A stretch of 20,228 nt of DNA. Origin: a bacterium. GTDB lineage: Bacteria > JAMCPX01. The stretch covers positions 1-20,228 of the forward strand of contig JAJYLM010000023.1 in NCBI GenBank assembly GCA_021787655.1, in the 5' to 3' direction. Both the position numbers and the translations under genes were made by a program. This document shows positions 1 through 6,038 of the stretch, piece after piece (position 1 is the first letter of the stretch; each line of letters begins with the position of its first letter). The notes below the pieces were generated by a model. That model saw only the letters and a list, made by a program, of their open reading frames with translations. It had not been told where the DNA came from and did no database searches.

Positions 1-98
1 TCCACGGGGGCACAGGGGTCATGCTCGACGATGTCGCCGCGGGCCTTGCCTCGAACGTGCTTGTCCGTATCGTGATCTTTTTTATCGAGATCGCATAG
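1..98 (+). CDS. pgpA: Phosphatidylglycerophosphatase A, C-terminal end (partial)
   Basis: Only the last 31 residues lie in the window; the first complete codon is at base 3 and the TAG stop is at 96-98. The fragment begins HGGTGVMLDDVAAGLASNV and ends in a hydrophobic segment (IVIFFIEIA). The G-x-M-L-D-D-x-x-A-G pattern is characteristic of the C-terminal part of the PgpA/YutG family, membrane phosphatases that dephosphorylate phosphatidylglycerophosphate to phosphatidylglycerol. The next gene, thpR, starts two bases after the stop, so the two are probably cotranscribed. The call rests on a short fragment, but the motif is distinctive. Confidence 0.75.
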   Translation, partial: HGGTGVMLDDVAAGLASNVLVRIVIFFIEIA

Positions 99-100
99 GC

Positions 101-676
101 ATGCTGCGGGCATTCATCGCACTCCCGCTCGAAGAGGCCGCACGCGCTGCAATCGCCGGGATCATAAAAACGCTGAACGGCGCCGGCAGGGAACAGGCCG
201 GGAGGGGACGCATCGCATGGGTACGGCCGGAAAACATACACCTGACGCTGAAATTCCTCGGCTCCATCGACGAAGCCGGGGTCCGGCGTGCGAAGGAGGC
301 GCTGGACGCGATCGGAGACAGTGCGCCGTTCAGCCTCGACCTGCGCGGTATCGGTGCATTTCCCTCGCCTGCACGGCCGCGGGTTATCTGGATCGGCATC
401 GGCCGGCATGAGCAGGTGCAGGCCCTCGTTGACAAGCTTGAAGCCCGCCTGCATGATCTGCACTCGGAAGACAGGCCGTTTTCGCCGCACATCACCATCG
501 GCCGGGTCAGGGATCCGTTTCCCCTGGCCGTGCTTGAAAAAAGAAAAGGATTGTGGAATGATGCTGTCATAGCCAGTTCCCTGGTCGACCGGGTAACCTT
601 GTTCCGGAGCCTGCTCAGTCCCCAGGGTGTTGTCTACCGGCCATTCTACACGGTACGTCTGAAAAAGGAGGCATGA
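101..676 (+). CDS. thpR: RNA 2',3'-cyclic phosphodiesterase (ThpR/LigT family)
   Basis: This 191-residue protein has the two HxTx-type motifs of the 2H phosphoesterase superfamily: HLTL at residues 47-50 (inside HLTLKFLG) and HITI at 130-133 (inside HITIGRV). Family members hydrolyse RNA 2',3'-cyclic phosphate ends and can ligate tRNA half molecules in vitro; the physiological role in bacteria is unclear. The N-terminus MLRAFIALPL and the length are typical of the family. The ATG follows the pgpA stop by two bases with only a weak ribosome binding site, which suggests translational coupling. Its 3' end carries the Shine-Dalgarno sequence of recA and overlaps the recA start. Confidence 0.93.
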   Translation: MLRAFIALPLEEAARAAIAGIIKTLNGAGREQAGRGRIAWVRPENIHLTLKFLGSIDEAGVRRAKEALDAIGDSAPFSLDLRGIGAFPSPARPRVIWIGIGRHEQVQALVDKLEARLHDLHSEDRPFSPHITIGRVRDPFPLAVLEKRKGLWNDAVIASSLVDRVTLFRSLLSPQGVVYRPFYTVRLKKEA

Positions 677-1719
677 TGACAGTTATTGACACACAGAGTA
701 AAAAGAAGGCACTCGACATGGCCCTCGCCAACATCGAGAAACAGTTTGGCAAGGGGAGTATCATGAAACTTGGTACGACCGGCGCCATCGTCGACACGCC
801 GGTGATCCCGACCGGCTCGCTCGGTCTCGACGTCGCGCTCGGCGTCGGGGGTATCCCGAAAGGCAGGGTCGTCGAAATCTTCGGTCCGGAATCCTCGGGA
901 AAGACCACGCTGACGCTCCATATCATCGCCGAGGCCCAAAAGGCCGGCGGTGTTGCGGCCTTCATCGACGCCGAGCATGCCCTCGATATCAATTATGCGC
1001 GCAAGCTCGGTGTCAATGTCGATGAACTCCTGGTGTCCCAGCCCGATTCCGGGGAACAGGCGCTCGAGATTACGGACACCCTGGTCAGGAGCGGCGCCAT
1101 CGACATCATCGTCATCGACTCCGTCGCAGCACTGGTGCCCAAGGCCGAACTCGAGGGGGACATGGGCGACGCTCAGATGGGCGCACAGGCACGGCTCATG
1201 TCGCAGGCATTGCGCAAGCTCACGGCAAACATCAGCAAGACGCAGACCACCGTGATCTTTACCAACCAGATCCGGATGAAGATCGGCGTGTTCTTCGGTA
1301 ACCCTGAAACGACGACCGGCGGGAATGCCCTGAAATTCTACGCATCCGTGAGGATCGACATCCGCCGTGTCAACAACATCAAGGAGGGCGACGCCATCAT
1401 AGGAACGAGGACAAAGGTCAAGATCGTCAAGAACAAGGTCGCACCCCCGTTCCGGGAAAGCGAATTCGACATCTACTACGGGGAAGGCATTTCCAGGATC
1501 GGCGAGATCATTGACATCGGTGCGGAGATCAAGGCAATAGATAAGAGCGGGGCGTGGTATACCTTTAATAACGAGCGGATCGGCCAGGGCAGGGACAACA
1601 CACGATTGTTCTTGAAAGAGCACGCCGAACTATGCGAGAAAATAGAGGAAAAGATACGACAGCATTTTGGCCTCGTCAAAAATGAAAAGGGACAGAAGAG
1701 GGAACAGGAGAAGGCGTAA
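676..1719 (+). CDS. recA: Recombinase RecA
   Basis: RecA forms ATP-dependent filaments on single-stranded DNA, catalyses strand exchange and acts as co-protease in the SOS response. Numbering from the ATG at 673, the Walker A motif GPESSGKT is at 71-78, the Walker B strand IIVIDS at about 145-150, and the L1 and L2 loops are recognisable (EGDMGD, then FTNQIRMKIGVFFGNPETTTGG). The length, 347-348 residues, is normal. Two ATG codons are adjacent, at 673 and 676. I prefer 676 because AAGGAGG at 665-671 lies only one base before the first and four before the second. The C-terminal tail is basic (KNEKGQKREQEKA) rather than the acidic tail of enterobacterial RecA. No gap separates it from thpR, so it has no private promoter that I can see immediately upstream. 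Confidence 0.98.
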   Translation: MTVIDTQSKKKALDMALANIEKQFGKGSIMKLGTTGAIVDTPVIPTGSLGLDVALGVGGIPKGRVVEIFGPESSGKTTLTLHIIAEAQKAGGVAAFIDAEHALDINYARKLGVNVDELLVSQPDSGEQALEITDTLVRSGAIDIIVIDSVAALVPKAELEGDMGDAQMGAQARLMSQALRKLTANISKTQTTVIFTNQIRMKIGVFFGNPETTTGGNALKFYASVRIDIRRVNNIKEGDAIIGTRTKVKIVKNKVAPPFRESEFDIYYGEGISRIGEIIDIGAEIKAIDKSGAWYTFNNERIGQGRDNTRLFLKEHAELCEKIEEKIRQHFGLVKNEKGQKREQEKA

Positions 1720-2871
1720 ATGGAATTAAATGACATCCTTAAGATCGCAACCAAGGCAAACACATCGGATATACACCTCAAGGCAGGACTGCCCCCCATT
1801 TTCAGGATTAACGGGTCGCTCGTGCCGTACAAGGAAGCCCCGCGGCTGACGCCCGAGGACCTCGGCAGGATGACCTTCGGCATCATGACGCCCGTTCAGC
1901 GGGAAAAATTCAAGACCAGCTACGAACTCGATATGGCGTACGGTGTGCCCGGTCTGGGCAGGTTCAGGGTCAACATCTTCCAGCAGCGGGGAACCATCGG
2001 CGCCGTGTTCAGGGTCATTCCGTTCGGTGTCCCGTCATTCGACCAGCTGAACCTTCCCAAGGTCATCGAAAAAATCGCCCAGGAACAGAGAGGCCTTGTC
2101 CTGGTCACCGGGACGACCGGCAGCGGCAAATCGACGACCCTCGCTTCGGTGATCGACCACATCAATGCAAACAGGACCTGCCATATCATGACCATCGAAG
2201 ACCCCATCGAATACCTGCTGCGCGACAAGAAGAGCATCGTCAACCAGCGGGAGCTGGGCGTCGATACGCAAAGCTTTGCAACGGCCCTGCGGAGCGCACT
2301 TCGGGAAGACCCGGATGTCATCCTCGTCGGCGAAATGCGTGACTTCGAAACCATCGAGACGGCCATCACTGCCGCAGAGACGGGCCACCTCGTTTTCAGC
2401 ACCCTGCACACGCTCGACGCCAAGGAATCGATCAACCGGGTCATCTCCATTTTCCCTCCCTACCAGCAGAAAGCGGTCCGGCTGCAGCTCTCGTCCATCC
2501 TGAAGGCAGTCATCTCGCAGAGGCTCGTGCCCAAGGCGGACAACAAGGGACGGGTACCGGCGATCGAGGTCATGATCGCGACTGCCAGGATAAAGGAGCT
2601 GATCGCCGACGAAGAAAGGATCTCGGAAGTCCACGACACCATAGCCAAGGGCTTTACGACTTACGGTATGCAGACGTTCGATCAGTCCCTGCTCCAGTTG
2701 TTCCGGCAGAACCTCATAACGTATGAAGAGGCGCTCCGGCAGTCGACCAACCCGGATGACTTCGCCCTCAGGGTGAAAGGCATTACGTCCACCTCCGATA
2801 TGACGTGGGAGGATTTCGACAAAAAATCCGATTCCGGCAACAACGACGAGTTCAAGATAGAAAAGTTTTGA
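1720..2871 (+). CDS. pilT: Type IV pilus retraction ATPase PilT
   Basis: PilT is the cytoplasmic hexameric ATPase that depolymerises type IV pili for twitching motility. The 383-residue sequence has an N-terminal PAS-like region (about 1-100), Walker A GTTGSGKST at 131-139, an Asp-box region around TIEDPIEY (158-165), Walker B in REDPDVILVGEMRD (195-208), and the His box TGHLVFSTLHT at 221-231. ARIKELIADE at 289-298 fits the conserved AIRNLIRE-type motif that marks retraction ATPases within the PilB/PilT superfamily. The ATG directly follows the recA TAA stop, and AGGAGAAGG at the end of recA provides the ribosome binding site. About 25 C-terminal residues form a hydrophilic tail rich in Asp, Ser and Lys. 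No other pilus genes are in the window. Confidence 0.96.
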   Translation: MELNDILKIATKANTSDIHLKAGLPPIFRINGSLVPYKEAPRLTPEDLGRMTFGIMTPVQREKFKTSYELDMAYGVPGLGRFRVNIFQQRGTIGAVFRVIPFGVPSFDQLNLPKVIEKIAQEQRGLVLVTGTTGSGKSTTLASVIDHINANRTCHIMTIEDPIEYLLRDKKSIVNQRELGVDTQSFATALRSALREDPDVILVGEMRDFETIETAITAAETGHLVFSTLHTLDAKESINRVISIFPPYQQKAVRLQLSSILKAVISQRLVPKADNKGRVPAIEVMIATARIKELIADEERISEVHDTIAKGFTTYGMQTFDQSLLQLFRQNLITYEEALRQSTNPDDFALRVKGITSTSDMTWEDFDKKSDSGNNDEFKIEKF

Positions 2872-2874
2872 TCC

Positions 2875-5514
2875 GTGAACACGAAAGAGATTAGAGACAT
2901 CTTCCTGGACTATTTCGTTTCCAACGGGCACCGGCTGGTCCCGAGTTCTTCCCTCATCCCGCAGAACGACCCGACCCTGCTCTTCACCAACGCAGGCATG
3001 GTCCAGTTCAAGAAGGTTTTCACCGGCGAGGAGACGGCGGACTATGCACGGGCGTGCACCTCGCAGAAATGCGTCCGCGCCGGCGGCAAGCACAACGACC
3101 TCGAGAATGTCGGCTATACGGCACGGCACCACACCTTTTTCGAAATGCTCGGGAATTTTTCGTTCGGCGACTATTTCAAAAAAGATGCAATCCGGTTTGC
3201 CTGGGAACTCCTGACCGAACGCTTCCGGCTGCCGTCGGAACGGCTCTGGATCACTGTGTTCAACGACGACGACGAGGCCTACGGTATCTGGCACAACGAC
3301 ATCAAGGTCCCCTCGGGACATATCGTCCGTATGGGTGAGAAGGACAACTTCTGGTCAATGGGTGACACCGGCCCCTGCGGGCCATGCTCGGAAATCATCT
3401 TCGACCAGGGCGAAGCGGTACCCTGCGAACATCCGGACGACGGCATCGGGTCCGACTGCGACCGGTACCTCGAAATATGGAACCTCGTCTTCATGCAGTT
3501 CAACCGGCAGCAGAACGGTACCATGGACAAGCTTCCGCGGCCCAGCATCGACACGGGCATGGGACTCGAGAGGATCAGCGCCGTGCTCTCGGGCGTGACC
3601 AGCAACTACGACATCGACATCTTCAGGAACATCATCGCGGACATGTCCGGCATCCTCCATACCACCGTGGACCGGGACAAGCTTTCCGGAACGGCACTGC
3701 GGGTCATCGCCGACCACCTCAGGGCTGCGGTATTCCTCATCAGTGACGGCGTGTTCCCCTCCAACGAGCAGCGCGGCTACGTGGTGCGGAGGATCATACG
3801 GCGCGCACTGAGGTATGCTTTCATGATCGGCATGCGCGAGCCGCTCTTGTTCACGGCCGTGCCTTCCGTCATACGCCAGTACCGTGACACGTACACCGAT
3901 CTCGCGGCCCACCAGGACATCATCAGTGCTACGCTCAAGGACGAAGAGGCGAAATTCCTCACGACCCTCGAGCGCGGCCTTTCGTTTATCGACGACCACC
4001 TGCACAAGCTCGCAGCTTCCGGATCGTCTGCAATCGACGGCGGGTTTGCCTTCCGTCTCTACGACACCTACGGCTTCCCCATCGATATCCTCGGAGACGT
4101 CGCACGGGAGAACGGTGTCAGTATCGATTATGCAGGGTTCAACGTCCTCATGGAGGAGCAGAAACAGAAGGCACGGGAGGCGAGCAGGTTCGGCAGAGCA
4201 ACCGGGGGCAAAGATACGGGGGTCTACAGCCAGCTGCTCCAGTCCGGGGGTCCGACGGAGTTCGTCGGCTACCGGAGGCTGTCCCTGAAAACACCGGTCC
4301 AGTTCATCCTCAGCAACGGCCAGCCTGCGGACGAGCTCAGGACAGGCGAGGAGGGCGTGCTCCTGTTCAAGGAAACGCCGTTCTATGCAGAATCCGGCGG
4401 CCAGGCCGGAGACACGGGTACCATTACTGCGGGGGTTAACAAATTTCTGGTGACTGACACCATTAAACCGGTCGAAGGTCTCATCGCCCACCAGGGGCGG
4501 GTCGAACACGGGCGATTTGCGCAGGGCCAGCATGCCGAGCTGTCGGTCGACAGGGAAGCCCGGCAGGCGACCGCGCTCAACCACACGGCAACACACCTGC
4601 TCCAGGCTGCGCTGCGGAAGTGGGTCGGGTCGCACATTGCACAGGCAGGATCTTCGGTCAACCCGTCCCGTCTCAGGTTCGATTTCAACCACAACCGCGC
4701 ACTCTCCGCAGAGGAACTGCTCAAGGTCGAGGCGACTGTGAATCAGTGGGTGCGTGAGAACCACGATGTGAGCATCACCTTTTCTTCCCTGAACGACGCA
4801 GTGCAGGAGGGTGCCATCGCGCTGTTTGACGAAAAATACAAAGATATCGTCCGGGTCATAACCATCGGCAAGATCAGCAAGGAGCTGTGCGGCGGCACCC
4901 ATATCAAACGTACCGGCGATATCGGCCTGTTCGTCATTACCAGGGAGTCGTCCGTTTCCGCCGGCGTCAGACGGATCGAAGCGCTGACCGGCGATGTTGC
5001 ATACCGGTTCGTGCGGGAGAAGATGTCGCTCATAAAAGAGATCGCTTCGGCGCTCGGGACATCGGAGACCGACGTCCTGACCGGTGTGCAGAAACAGCAG
5101 CAGGCGATACGGCAGCTTGAGAAATCCGGCACCCGTTCGGCACAGTCCCTTGCCGATATGTCCGGCAGCCTCCTTGCAAAAGCCCAGACCGTCAACGGTG
5201 TACGGATCGTGAGCGCCGTTATCGATCAGGGTACGCTCGACGACGTCAGGATGCTTTCCGATGCAGTCAAGCAGAAGCTGCAGTCTGGCATCGGCGCCCT
5301 GGGGATCGTCCTCAACGGCAAGGCAACCATCGTGGTGTTCGTTACCGGCGATCTGACCCAGCGTTACAATGCCGGGGACATAGCCCGGCGCCTGGCCGGC
5401 ATTGTCGGCGGCAGCGGCGGCGGCAGAAAGGATTTTGCCCAGGCCGGAGGCCCTGCCACGGACAAGCTCCCGGACGCAATAAAAGAGATTGCAAAAATAA
5501 TTCAGGAACGGTAA
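2875..5514 (+). CDS. alaS: Alanine--tRNA ligase
   Basis: AlaRS charges tRNA-Ala and clears mischarged Ser- and Gly-tRNA-Ala. It starts with GTG, three bases after the pilT stop; the first residues (TKEIRDIFLDYFVSNGHRLV) align at the normal N-terminus, and no upstream ATG fits. The 879-residue length is standard. The N-terminal class II catalytic region includes DPTLLFTNAGM and the DTGMGLER motif at 226-233. The editing domain has the zinc-binding HxxxH at His570/His574 and CxxxH at Cys672/His676. The C-terminal C-Ala/DHHA1 domain ends with the glycine-rich GGSGGGRKDFAQAGG at 845-859. The three parts occur in the usual order with no frameshift. Confidence 0.98.
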   Translation: MNTKEIRDIFLDYFVSNGHRLVPSSSLIPQNDPTLLFTNAGMVQFKKVFTGEETADYARACTSQKCVRAGGKHNDLENVGYTARHHTFFEMLGNFSFGDYFKKDAIRFAWELLTERFRLPSERLWITVFNDDDEAYGIWHNDIKVPSGHIVRMGEKDNFWSMGDTGPCGPCSEIIFDQGEAVPCEHPDDGIGSDCDRYLEIWNLVFMQFNRQQNGTMDKLPRPSIDTGMGLERISAVLSGVTSNYDIDIFRNIIADMSGILHTTVDRDKLSGTALRVIADHLRAAVFLISDGVFPSNEQRGYVVRRIIRRALRYAFMIGMREPLLFTAVPSVIRQYRDTYTDLAAHQDIISATLKDEEAKFLTTLERGLSFIDDHLHKLAASGSSAIDGGFAFRLYDTYGFPIDILGDVARENGVSIDYAGFNVLMEEQKQKAREASRFGRATGGKDTGVYSQLLQSGGPTEFVGYRRLSLKTPVQFILSNGQPADELRTGEEGVLLFKETPFYAESGGQAGDTGTITAGVNKFLVTDTIKPVEGLIAHQGRVEHGRFAQGQHAELSVDREARQATALNHTATHLLQAALRKWVGSHIAQAGSSVNPSRLRFDFNHNRALSAEELLKVEATVNQWVRENHDVSITFSSLNDAVQEGAIALFDEKYKDIVRVITIGKISKELCGGTHIKRTGDIGLFVITRESSVSAGVRRIEALTGDVAYRFVREKMSLIKEIASALGTSETDVLTGVQKQQQAIRQLEKSGTRSAQSLADMSGSLLAKAQTVNGVRIVSAVIDQGTLDDVRMLSDAVKQKLQSGIGALGIVLNGKATIVVFVTGDLTQRYNAGDIARRLAGIVGGSGGGRKDFAQAGGPATDKLPDAIKEIAKIIQER

Positions 5515-5587
5515 ATAGAGTACCTTCCGCGTACCTTCGTTTCCTGAGCATTGAAGAAGGGCGGAAAATGTGATTACGTAGAACCAT

Positions 5588-5592
5588 GGAGG
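5588..5592 (+). promoter_or_regulatory. Shine-Dalgarno site that fixes the rpmB start
   Basis: GGAGG lies six bases before the ATG at 5599. The reading frame is open further upstream to a TTG at 5551, but this site and the alignment of L28 N-termini show that the ATG is the true start. Confidence 0.75.
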
Positions 5593-5598
5593 AGAACA

Positions 5599-5790
5599 AT
5601 GGCAAAGGTTTGTAAAGTATGCGGCAAAGGGTCGCTGTACGGCAACAAGGTGAGTCATGCGAACAACAAGACCAAGCGGAGATGGGAACCCAATCTTCAG
5701 AAGATAAAGATCGTTCTGGACGGCAGTGTCGTGAGCGCCTACGTCTGTTCGCAGTGCATTAAGTCCGGCAAGATACACAAGGCCGTTTGA
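5599..5790 (+). CDS. rpmB: 50S ribosomal protein L28 (zinc-ribbon form)
   Basis: L28 is a small protein of the large ribosomal subunit. The 63-residue product begins MAKVCKVCGKGSLYGNKVSH and contains the L28 core SHANNKTKRRWEPNLQ. It has CxxC at Cys5/Cys8 and a second CxxC near the C-terminus in YVCSQCIKSGKI, so it is the zinc-binding (C+) form; organisms with several L28 paralogues often keep a cysteine-free copy used under zinc shortage. The gene follows alaS by 84 bases and is followed by a small basic protein gene 15 bases downstream. Confidence 0.96.
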   Translation: MAKVCKVCGKGSLYGNKVSHANNKTKRRWEPNLQKIKIVLDGSVVSAYVCSQCIKSGKIHKAV

Positions 5791-5805
5791 TAAAAAGGAG
5801 CATGT

Positions 5806-5922
5806 ATGAGAGAAAAAGACCGGGAGCTTCGCAGGAAGCAGAGAAGAAAGCAGAAGAGGCTCAAACTCAGCAAGAAATCGGCAATCCAAAAAAAGGCGGA
5901 GCAAAAAGAGGCTGAATCATAA
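5806..5922 (+). CDS. Very basic 38-residue protein of unknown function
   Basis: The product starts MREKDRELRRKQRRKQKRLK and ends with KAEQKEAES. It is almost entirely charged and predicted helical. AAGGAG at 5795-5800 sits five bases before the ATG at 5806. A second ATG at 5802 opens a different frame of 37 codons, but the spacing from the ribosome binding site is one base, and its Gln/Gly-rich product looks less protein-like. Short REKDRE-type basic proteins exist as uncharacterised families in several phyla, so the 5806 frame is my choice. Its position just after rpmB and its charge would suit RNA or ribosome binding, but that is inference only. Confidence 0.6.
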   Translation: MREKDRELRRKQRRKQKRLKLSKKSAIQKKAEQKEAES

Positions 5923-5927
5923 GAGCG

Positions 5928-5950
5928 GCGCAGCCTGCCACGGGCTGCGC
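5928..5950 (+). terminator. GC-rich hairpin after the rpmB unit
   Basis: GCGCAGCC (5928-5935) pairs with GGCTGCGC (5943-5950) across a 7-base loop, six bases after the stop of the small basic protein. No T-tract follows, so it may be a weak or factor-assisted terminator, or a 3'-end stabilising structure. Confidence 0.4.
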
Positions 5951-6007
5951 ATAGATCGTGCCGGATCCGCGCGGGGCAAACGCCCTGTTGTAAATTGCAG
6001 TAATCTG

Positions 6008-6019
6008 TTGTACGTACAA
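6008..6019. promoter_or_regulatory. Perfect 12-bp palindrome before the propeller-phosphoesterase gene
   Basis: TTGTACGTACAA is fully self-complementary and lies 19 bases before the ATG at 6039, just ahead of the ribosome binding site GGGGAGG (6028-6034). It could be a protein binding site or may be chance. No convincing -35/-10 pair is visible in 5951-6038. Confidence 0.25.
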
Positions 6020-6038
6020 TATTAAAAGGGGAGGTTGT

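Noticed and set aside
646..1623. A 325-codon minus-strand frame across recA
   Set aside because: Antisense shadow of recA, with Asp/Val/Gly-rich composition typical of such shadows and no motif.
2035..3321. A 428-codon minus-strand frame across pilT and alaS
   Set aside because: Antisense to two well-supported genes; no domain recognised.
3355..5904. An 849-codon open frame on the minus strand across alaS and rpmB
   Set aside because: It is antisense to alaS, which is confirmed by family motifs over its full length. Long antisense frames are expected in GC-rich genes, and its translation shows no recognisable domain.
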